A DNA stretch of 64,000 bases from Bradyrhizobium sp. WSM1417 (GCF_000515415.1 NZ_KI911783.1:4268392-4332391), one strand, 5' to 3'. Positions 46,199-55,042 are shown, numbered from the stretch's first letter. Numbers and translations are program-made. Notes: generated by a model from the letters alone, not told the origin.

Positions 46199-47566
46199 AT
46201 GAGGCACGGTGTTCGAGCGGGTCGAGCTCAAAAGGCCCTACGAGAGGGTTATAAGCCTTTCTGGTCTGCAATTGCCTCGGGGCGGTCAAGCGAGGATGCT
46301 GCGGTGGAGGCCGGGGTATCTCCTGCGGTCGGAGTCCGCTGGTTCCGGAGGGCGGGCGGTATGCCGCCGACACATTTATCGCAATCGTCAAAACCTGCAT
46401 CGGGGCGTTACCTCTCGTTCGCTGAGCGCGAGGAGATCGCCATTTTGCGCGCGCAGGGTCATGGGGTGCGAGCGATCGCTCGTCAACTCGATCGCCCTCC
46501 ATGCACGATCTCTCGTGAGCTCCGGCGCAATGTGGCGCGGCGCCACGGCGCTCCAGAGTACCGAGCGACCACGGCACAATGGCACGCTGATCGGTCCGCC
46601 CGACGGTCCAAGCTGGCGAAGTTGGCAATCAATCCGGCCCTGAGGGATTATGTGCAGGGCAGGCTTGCCGGTATGATCGCCAAACCGGACGGAGAGCTCC
46701 TCGCCGGCCCGAACGTCGTGTGGAAGGGACGCCGGGCTGTGCATCGGCAACACCGCCGCTGGGCGAGGGCATGGAGCCCGGAACAGATTTCTCGGCGACT
46801 TCGGTTGGATTTTCCCCAGGATGAGACGATGCGCATCAGTCACGAAGCGATCTATCAGGCGCTTTATGTGCAGGGTCGAGGGGCTTTGCATCGCGAACTG
46901 ACGGCCTGTTTGCGCACCGGGCGGGCCTTGCGGATGCCGAGAGTACGCGCCCGTAGGGGCAGAAGCTTCATTTCTTCTGAGGTCATGATCAGTCAACGTC
47001 CGGCGGAGGTCGCCGATCGAGCTGTGCCGGGCCACTGGGAAGGTGACCTCATTATCGGGCTTGGAAATTCTGCGATCGGCACCTTGGTGGAGCGCTCGAC
47101 CCGCTTTACCATTCTGCTGCATCTGCCGCGCATGACGGGCCAGGAGCAGGAAACTCGCGTGAAGAATGGACCTGCACTCGCCGGGCACGGCGCTGAGGCA
47201 GTGCGCGACGCCATTACCCGGGCAATCGTCACCATGCCCGAGCAACTGCGTCGGTCGCTGACCTGGGATCAGGGAGCTGAGCTGGCTCAGCATGCGCGTC
47301 TGAGGATCGACGCTGGCGTGCAGGTCTATTTCTGCGACCCTCACAGCCCTTGGCAGCGCGGGACCAACGAGAACACGAATGGGTTGCTGCGCCAGTACTT
47401 CCCAAAAGGGACCGATCTCAGCATGCACAATGCTGGTGACCTCGAGGCCGTGGCTCACGCACTCAATACCAGGCCCAGGAAAACCCTTGGCTGGAAAACA
47501 CCGGCGGAAACTCTCGACCAATTGCTACGAGTGCGCGATACACAGCGTGTTGCGACGAACGGTTGA
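46199..47566 (+). CDS. IS30-family transposase
   Basis: The protein has 455 residues from ATG 46199, after GGGAGGTTGCG; an upstream in-frame start at 46163 overlaps the inverted repeat. An IS30-type helix-turn-helix is at YLSFAEREEIAILRAQGHG followed by AIARQLDRPPCTISRELRRN. The DDE catalytic core is visible: D in GHWEGDLIIG, D in LTWDQGAEL, and E in PWQRGTNENTNGLLRQYFPK. The frame is intact, so the element may still be active. The length is on the long side for IS30. Confidence 0.93.
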   Translation: MRHGVRAGRAQKALREGYKPFWSAIASGRSSEDAAVEAGVSPAVGVRWFRRAGGMPPTHLSQSSKPASGRYLSFAEREEIAILRAQGHGVRAIARQLDRPPCTISRELRRNVARRHGAPEYRATTAQWHADRSARRSKLAKLAINPALRDYVQGRLAGMIAKPDGELLAGPNVVWKGRRAVHRQHRRWARAWSPEQISRRLRLDFPQDETMRISHEAIYQALYVQGRGALHRELTACLRTGRALRMPRVRARRGRSFISSEVMISQRPAEVADRAVPGHWEGDLIIGLGNSAIGTLVERSTRFTILLHLPRMTGQEQETRVKNGPALAGHGAEAVRDAITRAIVTMPEQLRRSLTWDQGAELAQHARLRIDAGVQVYFCDPHSPWQRGTNENTNGLLRQYFPKGTDLSMHNAGDLEAVAHALNTRPRKTLGWKTPAETLDQLLRVRDTQRVATNG

Positions 47567-47573
47567 TTCCGCC
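47547..47573 (-). repeat. IS30 right terminal inverted repeat
   Basis: Right end of the insertion sequence, overlapping the last codons of the transposase gene (stop at 47564-47566). The overlap of gene and inverted repeat is common in compact IS elements. Confidence 0.8.
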
Positions 47574-47603
47574 CTGGATGCCCAGGTCAAGCCGGGGCAT
47601 GAC
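47574..47603. repeat. Palindromic repeat, family A, right part (split by IS30)
   Basis: CTGGATGCCCAGGTCAAGCC and the following GGGGCATGAC complete the family A element interrupted at 46152. Removing the IS and one CTG restores GGAATACTGGATGCCC, matching the intact copy at 38046-38146 apart from small base changes. Confidence 0.85.
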
Positions 47604-47636
47604 AGCGAGTGTGTCGCGTGCGCGTGCCAAAAGCTC

Positions 47637-47720
47637 GTCATTGCGAGGAGCACTTGCGACGAAGCAATCCAGTCCTTTTGTGTTGACGAAACTGGATTGC
47701 TTCGCTTCGCTCGCAACGAC
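47637..47720. repeat. Palindromic repeat, family B (copy 2)
   Basis: It runs from GTCATTGCGAGGAGCACTTG to CGCTTCGCTCGCAACGAC, with an AT-rich loop (CTTTTGTGTTGACGAAAC). The right end lies only 9 bases before the GGAGG ribosome-binding site of the oxidoreductase at 47742, so the hairpin forms part of that gene's leader. The TTGACG in the loop could also serve as a -35 box, but no good -10 was seen. Confidence 0.8.
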
Positions 47721-47741
47721 AGAAAATTGGAGGAAGCCATC

Positions 47742-48764
47742 ATGTCCCAAGGCAAACGCATCGTTCTCGCCGCGCGTCCCGTCGGCGAGCCAAAGCCGTC
47801 CGATTTCCGCGTCGAGGAATTCGCCGTGCCGACGCCTGCCGCAGGTGAAGTCCTGCTGCGCACGATCTGGCTCTCGCTCGATCCCTATATGCGCGGGCGC
47901 ATGAGCGACGGTCCGTCCTACGCGACGCCGGTGCCCGTCGGTGGCGTGATGGAAGCCGGGACGGTCTGCGAGGTCGCAGCCTCCAACAATCCGAACTTCG
48001 CAAAGGGCGACATCGTGCTCTCGCGCGCGGGTTGGCAGACGCATGCGATCTCCGACGGCAAGGGGCTGAACAAGATCGATCCGAAGCTCGCGCCGATCTC
48101 GACGGCCGTCGGCGTGCTGGGCATGCCCGGCATGACCGCCTACACGGGCCTGCTCGATATCGGCAAGCCGCAAGCAGGCGAGACCGTCGTCGTCGCCGGT
48201 GCCTCCGGTGCGGTCGGTTCGGCCGTGGGACAGATCGCGAAGATCAAGGGCGCACGCGCGGTTGGAATCGCCGGCGGCAAGGACAAATGCGATTACGTCG
48301 TGAAGGAGCTCGGCTTCGATGCCTGCATCGATCACCGCGATCCCGATCTGGCGTCGAAGCTGAAGGACGCCTGCCCGAAGGGCATCGACGTCTATTTCGA
48401 GAATGTCGGCGGCGCCGTGTTCGAGGCGGTGTTCCCGCTCCTCAACGCGTTCGCGCGCGTGCCGGTCTGCGGCCTGATCGCCCATTACAACGACACTGAA
48501 GCGAAGCCGCCGAAATGGGCCGCCAGCATGATGCGCGCGACCCTGACCAAGCGGCTGACCTTCCGCGGCTTCATCGTCTCCGACTTCGCCTCCCGCCATG
48601 GCGACTTCCTGCGCGACATGTCCGGCTGGGTCCGCGAGGGCAAGGTCAAGTACAAGGAGTTCGTCACCGAGGGCCTGGAGAGCGCGCCCGAAGCCTTCAT
48701 GGGACTTCTGAAGGGGGCCAATTTCGGCAAGCAGCTGGTGCGGGTCGGGCCGGACAAGGCTTGA
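47742..48764 (+). CDS. NADP-dependent oxidoreductase, MDR (CurA-like) family
   Basis: The protein has 340 residues from ATG 47742, with TTGGAGGAAGCC before it. It is a zinc-free medium-chain reductase of the leukotriene B4 dehydrogenase/CurA type: IWLSLDPYMRGRMSDGPSY near the N-terminus, GVLGMPGMTAYTGLLDIGKP, and cofactor motif VVAGASGAVGSAVGQIAK. It reduces alpha,beta-unsaturated ketones with NADPH. The IS30 insertion and a family B repeat lie directly upstream, so its present promoter may be newly placed. Natural substrate unknown. Confidence 0.92.
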   Translation: MSQGKRIVLAARPVGEPKPSDFRVEEFAVPTPAAGEVLLRTIWLSLDPYMRGRMSDGPSYATPVPVGGVMEAGTVCEVAASNNPNFAKGDIVLSRAGWQTHAISDGKGLNKIDPKLAPISTAVGVLGMPGMTAYTGLLDIGKPQAGETVVVAGASGAVGSAVGQIAKIKGARAVGIAGGKDKCDYVVKELGFDACIDHRDPDLASKLKDACPKGIDVYFENVGGAVFEAVFPLLNAFARVPVCGLIAHYNDTEAKPPKWAASMMRATLTKRLTFRGFIVSDFASRHGDFLRDMSGWVREGKVKYKEFVTEGLESAPEAFMGLLKGANFGKQLVRVGPDKA

Positions 48765-48912
48765 CCGGCCGCTCTCGGCCCCCTGGGCGGCCGGGTATGG
48801 TTAACAAAGAGTGACCGATCGGCCACACCCGCCCGTAAAAGCCGCAGGTGTGACCGTCGGTTCATTGACGTACACGCGAAGGCATTGAATCATTGCGCAT
48901 ATTTCAGGTGCG

Positions 48913-49209
48913 ATGATGTTAGAGCTTGTTGTTTTCTGCGTAATCCTTGTGGCCGCCGGTTATTGGGCGACGATGTTTGTCATGGGACGTCGCGACGACG
49001 TGATTCATGGCAAGTTCATTCACACCGAGGACGCCGGCGCGTTGGCGCAATCCGCGATACCCACGCCTATGCCGCCGTTCCCCAAGCGTCCGGTCAAAGC
49101 CACGCGGCCGGCCAATGCGCCTGCCAACACCGGGGCCAAACCGGTGAACAGCGACGCGCTGCAGTCCTTGCTTGCCGCGATCCAGCAGGATCTCAAAAGC
49201 GTCGCTTGA
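48913..49209 (+). CDS. Small single-pass membrane protein, unknown function
   Basis: The 98-residue protein has an N-terminal hydrophobic helix (residues 3-24, LELVVFCVILVAAGYWATMF), then a cytoplasmic or periplasmic tail rich in Pro and Ala (PTPMPPFPKRPVKATRPANA) and a short amphipathic C-terminus (SDALQSLLAAIQQDLKSVA). No family is recognised. The start could also be the second ATG three bases on. The clean membrane segment and reasonable codon use support a real gene. Confidence 0.6.
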   Translation: MMLELVVFCVILVAAGYWATMFVMGRRDDVIHGKFIHTEDAGALAQSAIPTPMPPFPKRPVKATRPANAPANTGAKPVNSDALQSLLAAIQQDLKSVA

Positions 49210-49256
49210 GCAGCGAGGCCAATACTCGCCGCCCATCTTGCGGCGATCGAACAAAG

Positions 49257-49904
49257 TTAAAGCACGCGATAGCGGATCATGTAGGCGTCCTGCGGCGCGA
49301 CCGGGCTCGCCAGTGGCGAGGCGATGCGGTCGGCGAGGTGCCACGGGCCGAACTGAGGGCCGAATCGGTCGGAGCGATGCGGCTCGGCGGGCAGGCGGAG
49401 GCGGAATTCGAAGGTGCCCTTGCCGGGCAGGTTCACGACCAGCACGCGGTCCGCGGTGCGGTGGTTGAGCCCCACCGCGCCACGCAGGACGGAGCGGCCA
49501 TCACCGAGCTCCCGCACGCCCTCGACCAGTGCCAGCGTCTGGTTTCGGTCGGTATGCAGCTCGATCTGGGTGTCGGACGCCGCCGCCAAGGTCTCCTTGG
49601 GCATGCGGATCTCGAACTCGACCGCGGGTTTTGACGGATTGAGGCCGAGGTAGGCCAGCGCGGCATGGCGCATGTCGTAGGCGGCAAAAGCGAACAGAGC
49701 GAGGGCGGCGAGCGCAGCGAGGCCATGCCTGAGGACATCGCGCCAGGTCCGATAGCTCATTCGGAAGTAGACCGTCATCGCCAGCGCCACCGCAAGCGCC
49801 GTCGCGATGCCTGCGAGCGCCGACATCAGGATGCCGAACTGGCCGTCGGCGGACTCGGTCAAAGCGCCGGTCAGGCTGCCGATCTGGCTCAAGAGGGTGT
49901 TCAT
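49257..49904 (-). CDS. Membrane protein of unknown function with C-terminal beta-rich domain
   Basis: The protein has 215 residues from ATG 49904 (MNTLLSQIGSLTGALTESAD). Two hydrophobic helices are seen (FGILMSALAGIATALAVALA; LRHGLAALAALALFAFAAY), followed by a soluble domain of about 130 residues with alternating hydrophobic pattern (VEFEIRMPKETLAAA, RVLVVNLPGKGTFEFRLRLP). The second half may be an FixH-like or Ig-like fold on the periplasmic side; this is a guess. GAGAGACC precedes the start. It is convergent with the small protein gene at 48913. Confidence 0.7.
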   Translation of the reverse strand: MNTLLSQIGSLTGALTESADGQFGILMSALAGIATALAVALAMTVYFRMSYRTWRDVLRHGLAALAALALFAFAAYDMRHAALAYLGLNPSKPAVEFEIRMPKETLAAASDTQIELHTDRNQTLALVEGVRELGDGRSVLRGAVGLNHRTADRVLVVNLPGKGTFEFRLRLPAEPHRSDRFGPQFGPWHLADRIASPLASPVAPQDAYMIRYRVL

Positions 49905-50072
49905 GGCGGTCTCTCGCCTTGCGCCCACGAGGGGCCAAAATCGCTTTAACTGTCGACAGTTGGTCGCCTCATCGGGAACGCCGGTTCAACTCGTTGATTG
50001 TCAGGACCAGCGGTGACCGCTAATGGACGCTAACTGTGCCTTCCGCCGGATGGGACAATCCCGGGAATTCCG

Positions 50073-50495
50073 ATGTCCGTTCAAATGGTTTTGCTGCCGG
50101 TCTTCGTGCAGGTCGGTCTCACCTTCGCACTCCTGATCGCCATGGCGACGGGACGCCGGCGCGCGCTCGTCTCCGGCGAGACCAAGAGCCGTGACATTGC
50201 GTTGGGCGAGCCCAACTGGCCCAAGGGGGCCACACAATTCGCCAATTGCTACCGCAACCAGTTCGAGCTGCCGGTGCTGCTCTATGTCCTGATCGCGCTG
50301 GCGCTCCCGTTGCGCCACGCCGATCTCTTCATCGTGCTGATGTCCTGGGTGTTCGTGGTGACGCGCTTCGTCCATGCCGGAATTTTCGTCTCCTCCAACA
50401 ATCTCGGACGCCGCTCCACGATCTGGCTCGCCGGCGTGGTCGTCTTGCTCGCGATGTGGATCTACTTCGCGCTGAAAATGCTGTTGCTGATCTAG
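50073..50495 (+). CDS. MAPEG-family membrane protein
   Basis: The 140-residue protein has four hydrophobic segments and matches the MAPEG group: LTFALLIAMATGRRRALVSG, then FANCYRNQFELPVLLYVLIA (the conserved N-x-x-E/NQFELP region), and VTRFVHAGIFVSSNNLGRR. Eukaryotic members conjugate glutathione to lipids; bacterial roles are mostly unknown. It is followed 34 bases later by an rsmB-like gene on the same strand. Confidence 0.9.
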   Translation: MSVQMVLLPVFVQVGLTFALLIAMATGRRRALVSGETKSRDIALGEPNWPKGATQFANCYRNQFELPVLLYVLIALALPLRHADLFIVLMSWVFVVTRFVHAGIFVSSNNLGRRSTIWLAGVVVLLAMWIYFALKMLLLI

Positions 50496-50529
50496 GCGCT
50501 ACTCGCCGATCCTGATCTGAAAGATTCAA

Positions 50530-51828
50530 ATGACTCCCGCTGCCCGGCTGTCCGCAGCCATCGAACTGATCGACACTATCGAGAAAGACCGCGTCCCCGC
50601 GGCCAAGGCGCTGAAGGAATGGGGCACCGCGCACCGCTTCGCCGGCTCCGGCGACCGCGCCGCCATTGCCGGCCTCGTCTGGGACGTGCTGCGCCGCTAT
50701 GCCTCGAGCGCGTACCTGATGGATTCGGACACCGCGCGGGCGCGGCTGATTGGCATGCTTCGCCTCGAGCGCAACATGGATGTGGCGACGATGGCCGCGC
50801 TGTTCGACGGCAGCCGCTTTGCCCCCGCGCCGTTGACCGAGGCCGAGCAGGCCGCGCTCGCCTCGCGGTCGCTTCAAGGTGCCCCGGCCGCGATCGCCGG
50901 CGACTATCCGGAATGGCTGGATCCGTATTTGGCAAAAGCCTTCGGCGAAGAGCGGGTCGCGGAGGCAGCCGCAATGGCGAGCCGGGCGCCGCTCGACCTG
51001 CGCGTCAACACGCTAAAATCCAATCGCGACAAGGTGCTGGGGGCGCTTGCTCATCTTCATGCGAAACCGACGCAGTGGTCCGCAACCGGCCTGCGCATCG
51101 AGCTTTCGGCCGATGCGCGCAACCCCGGTATCCAGGCCGAAGAGGATTTCATCAAGGGCGCCATTGAAGTGCAGGATGAGGGGTCGCAGCTTGCGGCGGC
51201 CCTGACCGCGGCAAAACCCGGCGAGCAGGTGATCGATCTCTGTGCGGGAGCCGGCGGCAAGACGCTGGCGCTGGCCGCGATGATGCAGGGCAAGGGCCGG
51301 CTGATCGCGACCGACAGCGACAAGCGGCAACTTGCGCCCATTCACGAACGCCTGTCCCGCGCCGGCGTCCACAATGCCGATGTGCGCACACCCAAGGGCG
51401 AGGCCGATCCGCTGGCCGAGATCAGCGCCACCGCCGACCTCGTCGTGATCGACGCGCCCTGCACGGGAACAGGAACCTGGCGCCGCAACCCCGATGCCAA
51501 ATGGCGCATGCGCCCGGGCGCGCTGGAGATTCGGTTACGAGACCAGACTGCGGTGCTCGATCGCGCGGTGCCGCTGGTCAAGGCCGGCGGCCGCATCGCC
51601 TACATCACCTGCTCGGTGCTTTCAGAGGAGAACGGCGAGCAGGTGAGGGCGTTCACCAGCCGGCATCCCGAGTTCGCGGTGGTGCCGCCGGAGCAGACCG
51701 CGAGCGTGCTCTGGGACAAGGCGGAGGAGTTTGCGCAAGCCGCGCTGCAATCGCCGGAAGGCTGGCTGATGACGCCGCGGCGGACCGGGACGGACGGGTT
51801 CTTCGTCTCGGTCTTGAAGAAGGCATAG
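50530..51828 (+). CDS. RsmB/NOP-type RNA cytosine-C5 methyltransferase
   Basis: The 432-residue protein has an N-terminal NusB-like/helical region (about 1-130) and a C-terminal methyltransferase. SAM binding is at VIDLCAGAGGKTLALAAMMQ; the first conserved Cys is in VVIDAPCTGTGTWRRNPDAK and the catalytic Cys in AYITCSVLSEENGEQV. It methylates C5 of a cytosine in 16S rRNA or tRNA through a covalent Cys intermediate. Length fits RsmB (429 in E. coli), but the target cannot be read from the sequence, so I leave the symbol empty. Confidence 0.9.
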   Translation: MTPAARLSAAIELIDTIEKDRVPAAKALKEWGTAHRFAGSGDRAAIAGLVWDVLRRYASSAYLMDSDTARARLIGMLRLERNMDVATMAALFDGSRFAPAPLTEAEQAALASRSLQGAPAAIAGDYPEWLDPYLAKAFGEERVAEAAAMASRAPLDLRVNTLKSNRDKVLGALAHLHAKPTQWSATGLRIELSADARNPGIQAEEDFIKGAIEVQDEGSQLAAALTAAKPGEQVIDLCAGAGGKTLALAAMMQGKGRLIATDSDKRQLAPIHERLSRAGVHNADVRTPKGEADPLAEISATADLVVIDAPCTGTGTWRRNPDAKWRMRPGALEIRLRDQTAVLDRAVPLVKAGGRIAYITCSVLSEENGEQVRAFTSRHPEFAVVPPEQTASVLWDKAEEFAQAALQSPEGWLMTPRRTGTDGFFVSVLKKA

Positions 51829-51860
51829 CCCACCCCGTCACCGCGGCCCCAAAACAAAAA

Positions 51861-51893
51861 CCCCGCGAACCGGAACCCGGTCGCGGGGCTTTC
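51861..51893. terminator. Rho-independent bidirectional terminator
   Basis: CCCCGCGAACCGG and CCGGTCGCGGGG form a 12-base-pair GC stem with one bulged A and a 3-base loop AAC. CTTTCT follows on the plus strand, and on the minus strand the stem is followed by GGTTTTTGTTTTGG. It lies between the convergent rsmB-like and cold-shock genes and can serve both; the T-tract is better for the cold-shock gene. Confidence 0.85.
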
Positions 51894-51942
51894 TAACTTG
51901 ACGTTCTGCCGGTACGTCCGTGGTCAGAACGGGGCGCGGCTA

Positions 51943-52152
51943 TTAGCCGACGCGGAGATTGTCAGCCGAGGACTTGCCGCTGCGACGATCGGCGACGATG
52001 TCGAACGAGACCTTCTGGCCCTCGTTGAGGGTCGACAGGCCAGCGCGCTCGACGGCGCTGATGTGCACGAACACGTCCTTGTCGCCGTCATCCGGCTGAA
52101 TGAAACCAAAACCCTTTTGATTGTTGAACCACTTCACGGTGCCCATAGCCAT
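51943..52152 (-). CDS. Cold-shock domain protein (CspA family)
   Basis: The 69-residue protein is a complete cold-shock domain: [20 protein letters not shown] contains RNP1 (KGFGFI) and DVFVHISAV is RNP2. It binds single-stranded RNA and DNA and acts as an RNA chaperone. AAAGGAAATTCCC precedes the ATG. A good sigma70 promoter lies about 160 bases upstream, leaving a long leader as in cspA-type thermosensing mRNAs, and a strong terminator follows. Confidence 0.96.
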   Translation of the reverse strand: MAMGTVKWFNNQKGFGFIQPDDGDKDVFVHISAVERAGLSTLNEGQKVSFDIVADRRSGKSSADNLRVG

Positions 52153-52310
52153 GGGAATTTCCTTTGCTTAAGAAGTTAACACGCGGACCGGTACGCACTA
52201 TTGCGCCCATAATCCTGATCAGTCGATGTTGGAGAAATCATCTGAAGCGTGCGCGCCCGTCAGCAACGAAGCGAAGCGGCCCAGTCGTTCGGCCAAGTAT
52301 CGATGATCAC

Positions 52311-52339
52311 AATATAGCGAGATTTTGGGGCCACTTCAA
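52311..52339 (-). promoter_or_regulatory. Sigma70 promoter of the cold-shock gene
   Basis: On the minus strand TTGAAG (52339-52334), a 17-base spacer and TATATT (52316-52311) match the sigma70 consensus well. Transcription would start near 52303, giving an untranslated leader of about 150 bases before the cold-shock start codon at 52152. This leader length resembles that of enterobacterial cspA. No other open frame uses this leader. Confidence 0.75.
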
Positions 52340-52410
52340 GGCACCACCCGCCGCTCGGGATGTCGCCGAATTTTGCTATTTTGCGGTGCAAATTAACCCT
52401 CCCGGGGCGC

Positions 52411-52743
52411 TCAATCGACGATAAACAGCGTCGCCCCCGTCACTGTGGAGGACCGGTGCGCGGCGTCGCCGAAATCCGAGACCTGGTAGCTCATCCCCGC
52501 CGTGAGCTTGAACTTGCGCCCGTCGCGCAGCTCGCTGTCGAGCTCGCCCTGCAGCACGTAGAGCACGTGGCCGCGGTCGCACCAATGGTCGGCGAGATAG
52601 CCCGGCGAATACTCGACCATCCGCACCCGGAGATCGCCGATGTCGAGCGTGCGCCACTGGGCCTGCCCGGTCTCGCCGGGATGGATGGTCGGCTCGACCT
52701 TGCTCCAGTCGGTGACGGTGAAGGGGGAGGTGGGGAGCTTCAT
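52411..52743 (-). CDS. Cupin-fold protein with DHCW motif
   Basis: The protein has 110 residues from ATG 52743 (MKLPTSPFTVTDWSKVEPT), preceded by AGGATTCCAG. It is a small single cupin with the DHCW signature in VRMVEYSPGYLADHWCDRGH, followed by VLYVLQGELDSELRDG. Metal ligands for a classic cupin are only partly present. Function unknown. The open frame can be extended upstream to 52950, but that stretch is the family B repeat and is not protein-like, so I do not include it. Confidence 0.85.
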   Translation of the reverse strand: MKLPTSPFTVTDWSKVEPTIHPGETGQAQWRTLDIGDLRVRMVEYSPGYLADHWCDRGHVLYVLQGELDSELRDGRKFKLTAGMSYQVSDFGDAAHRSSTVTGATLFIVD

Positions 52744-52804
52744 CTGGAATCCTGTGTCAGAGCCGGCGCCGGTGTTGTTAGCGTACGTTCGCGCCACAGT
52801 CTCC

Positions 52805-52890
52805 GTCATTGCGAGGAGCCCTTGCGACGAAGCAATCCAGACTATCCCCGCGGACACAATTCTGGCTTGCTTCGCTACGCTCGCAATGAC
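52805..52890. repeat. Palindromic repeat, family B (copy 3)
   Basis: It runs from GTCATTGCGAGGAGCCCTTG to CTACGCTCGCAATGAC and matches copies at 42543 and 47637. It lies between two leftward genes (SnoaL-like upstream, cupin downstream), starting 10 bases after the SnoaL-like stop. It may end that transcript or process it. Confidence 0.85.
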
Positions 52891-52900
52891 GGGGGACAGG

Positions 52901-53272
52901 CTAGTGCACCGGATGATTCGCCGATCCCTGCACGATCTTTCCGGCCGCATTCACCCGCAGATATTCGCAGATCTTCTTCCCGCGCTCGTTCTCGTAGAAC
53001 ACCACGACACTATCCGGGCTGACGAACACATCGATCACCGTGAAATGCAGGTTCGGCAACAGGGCGAGCGCCTTGCCCCAATAGGCGCGCAACGCATCCT
53101 TGCCGCGCACGGTGCCGCTTTCATCGAAGCCCATCGCCGGGATGCGGTCCGAGGTCATCACGACGTCCTCGTCATAGAGCGAGAGCACGCGTTCGAGGTC
53201 GCGCGCGTTCCAGGCCTCGACCCAGGTGCGGCCGAGCGCGGCGAGATTCGACGGCTGGTGATGGTGTGGCAT
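52901..53272 (-). CDS. SnoaL/NTF2-like protein
   Basis: The 123-residue protein fits the NTF2-like superfamily: LAALGRTWVEAWNARDLERV followed by LSLYDEDVVMTSDRIPAMG and GKDALRAYWGKALALLPNLH form the helix-helix-strand cone typical of SnoaL-type nuclear-transport-factor folds. Such proteins are small-molecule isomerases, hydrolases or binding proteins. No catalytic pattern is clear. It lies upstream of the cupin gene with a repeat between. Confidence 0.82.
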   Translation of the reverse strand: MPHHHQPSNLAALGRTWVEAWNARDLERVLSLYDEDVVMTSDRIPAMGFDESGTVRGKDALRAYWGKALALLPNLHFTVIDVFVSPDSVVVFYENERGKKICEYLRVNAAGKIVQGSANHPVH

Positions 53273-53420
53273 GACGTTCTCCCTGTTCGGCCCTTGGTGA
53301 GTAACGGGCCATATTAGGTCAATAATACTTACCTATATCGATTTGTCCATGCCCAAAGAAGAATGTGGGCGCGCGGCCCGCGCGGTTGCGGGAAAAGTCC
53401 CCGTCGCGTATTTGCTTGCC

Positions 53421-55019
53421 ATGACAGCAGCACAGACCGACCGCTCCGCGTCGACGCCCTCCGTGGCCTCGGCGCATGACAAGATTCTCATCGTCGACTT
53501 CGGCAGCCAGGTGACGCAGCTCATTGCGCGTCGCGTGCGCGAGGACGGCGTCTATTGCGAGATCGTCCCGTTCAACAAGGCCGAACAAGCTTTCAACGAG
53601 ATGAAGCCGAAGGCGGTGATTCTCTCCGGCGGCCCTGAATCGGTGCATGAGGCGGGCTCGCCCCGCGCCCCGCAAGCGATCTTCGATTCCGGCGTGCCGG
53701 TGATGGGCATCTGCTACGGCCAGATGGCCATGGCGGAGCAGCTGGGCGGCACCGTCGAGGGCGGCCATCACCGCGAGTTCGGCCGCGCCGATGTCGAGGT
53801 CAAGGCGCCGAGCAAGCTGTTTGAGGACGTCTGGTCGCCAGGCGGCAAGAACCAGGTCTGGATGAGCCATGGCGACCGCATCACCAAGATGCCGCCGGGC
53901 TTCTCGGTGGCTGGCACGTCGCCGAACGCGCCGTTCGCGATCATCCAGGACGAGACGCGCAAATATTACGGCCTGATGTTCCACCCCGAAGTGGTGCACA
54001 CGCCCGACGGCGCCAAACTGATCCGCAATTTCGTCCGCAAGATCGCCGGTCTTTCCGGCGACTGGACCATGCGCGCCTTCCGCGAGGAGGAGATCGCCAA
54101 GATCCGCGCCCAGGTCGGCAAGGGCAGGGTGCTCTGCGGCCTGTCCGGCGGCGTCGATTCCGCGGTCGCGGCTGTGCTGATCCACGAAGCGATCGGCGAG
54201 CAGCTCACCTGCGTGTTCGTCGATCACGGCATGCTGCGTCTCGATGAAGCCAAGACCGTGGTCGACCTGTTCCGCCACCACTACAACATCCCGCTCGTGC
54301 ACGTGGATGCCTCGAAGCAATTCTTGGGCGAGCTCGAAGGCGTCACCGATCCCGAAACCAAGCGCAAGACCATCGGCCGCCTCTTCATCGAGGTGTTCGA
54401 GGCGGAGGCCAAGAAGATCGGCGGCGCCGACTTCCTGGCGCAAGGCACGCTCTACCCCGACGTGATCGAGAGCGTCTCCTTTACCGGCGGCCCCTCGGTG
54501 ACGATCAAGTCGCACCACAATGTCGGCGGTCTCCCCGAGCGCATGAACATGAAGCTGGTCGAGCCCCTGCGCGAGCTGTTCAAGGACGAGGTGCGCAAGC
54601 TCGGCCGCGAGCTCGGCCTGCCCGAAATCTTCGTCGGCCGCCACCCGTTCCCGGGCCCCGGCCTTGCCATCCGCTGCCCCGGCGACATCACGCGCGACAA
54701 GCTCGACATCCTGCGCAAGGCCGACGCCGTCTACATCGACCAGATCCGCAAGCACGGCCTCTACGACGACATCTGGCAGGCCTTCGCCGTGCTGCTGCCC
54801 GTGAAGACCGTCGGCGTCATGGGCGACGGCCGCACCTACGACTTCGTCGTGGGCCTGCGCGCCGTCACCTCCACCGACGGCATGACCGCGGACTTCTACC
54901 AGTTCGACATGAAGTTTCTCGGCGAGACCGCCACGCGCATCATCAACGAGGTGAAGGGCGTGAACCGGGTGGTGTACGACGTGACGAGCAAGCCGCCTGG
55001 GACGATTGAGTGGGAGTAG
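53421..55019 (+). CDS. guaA: GMP synthase (glutamine-hydrolysing)
   Basis: The protein has 532 residues from ATG 53421 ([20 protein letters not shown]); in-frame ATGs at 53349 would add 24 residues. The glutamine amidotransferase domain has C98 in [11 protein letters not shown] and the His/Glu pair in MFHPEVVHT. The ATP-pyrophosphatase motif is [17 protein letters not shown], and the C-terminus has the dimerisation/XMP-binding region (PGTIEWE end). It makes GMP from XMP, ATP and glutamine. A TATATC box at 53334-53339 may be part of its promoter. Ordinary housekeeping gene. Confidence 0.96.
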   Translation: MTAAQTDRSASTPSVASAHDKILIVDFGSQVTQLIARRVREDGVYCEIVPFNKAEQAFNEMKPKAVILSGGPESVHEAGSPRAPQAIFDSGVPVMGICYGQMAMAEQLGGTVEGGHHREFGRADVEVKAPSKLFEDVWSPGGKNQVWMSHGDRITKMPPGFSVAGTSPNAPFAIIQDETRKYYGLMFHPEVVHTPDGAKLIRNFVRKIAGLSGDWTMRAFREEEIAKIRAQVGKGRVLCGLSGGVDSAVAAVLIHEAIGEQLTCVFVDHGMLRLDEAKTVVDLFRHHYNIPLVHVDASKQFLGELEGVTDPETKRKTIGRLFIEVFEAEAKKIGGADFLAQGTLYPDVIESVSFTGGPSVTIKSHHNVGGLPERMNMKLVEPLRELFKDEVRKLGRELGLPEIFVGRHPFPGPGLAIRCPGDITRDKLDILRKADAVYIDQIRKHGLYDDIWQAFAVLLPVKTVGVMGDGRTYDFVVGLRAVTSTDGMTADFYQFDMKFLGETATRIINEVKGVNRVVYDVTSKPPGTIEWE

Positions 55020-55042
55020 TTTTTAAAGACCGAGGCATGCTG

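Larger units (their letters stand above)
46153..47573 (+). mobile_element. IS30-family insertion sequence
   Basis: The element is about 1,421 bases. Its ends are imperfect 27-base inverted repeats (46153-46179 and 47547-47573; 23 of 27 match), beginning GGCGGA(T/A)TCAA and sharing TCGTCGCAACAC. The flanks carry a 3-bp duplication CTG (46150-46152 and 47574-47576). It holds one transposase gene. It has inserted into the last hairpin of a family A palindromic repeat, in keeping with the taste of IS30 elements for symmetric targets. Confidence 0.88.

Noticed and set aside
52744..52950. N-terminal extension of the cupin protein
   Set aside because: The added codons are the translated family B repeat and spacer; the ATG at 52743 has its own ribosome-binding site.
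53304..53340. Inverted TAGGT...ACCTA near the guaA promoter region as an operator
   Set aside because: Arms of five bases with an 11-base AT-rich spacer are too weak to call.
53319..54755. A 478-codon open frame opposite guaA
   Set aside because: Antisense shadow of a firmly identified GMP synthase gene.
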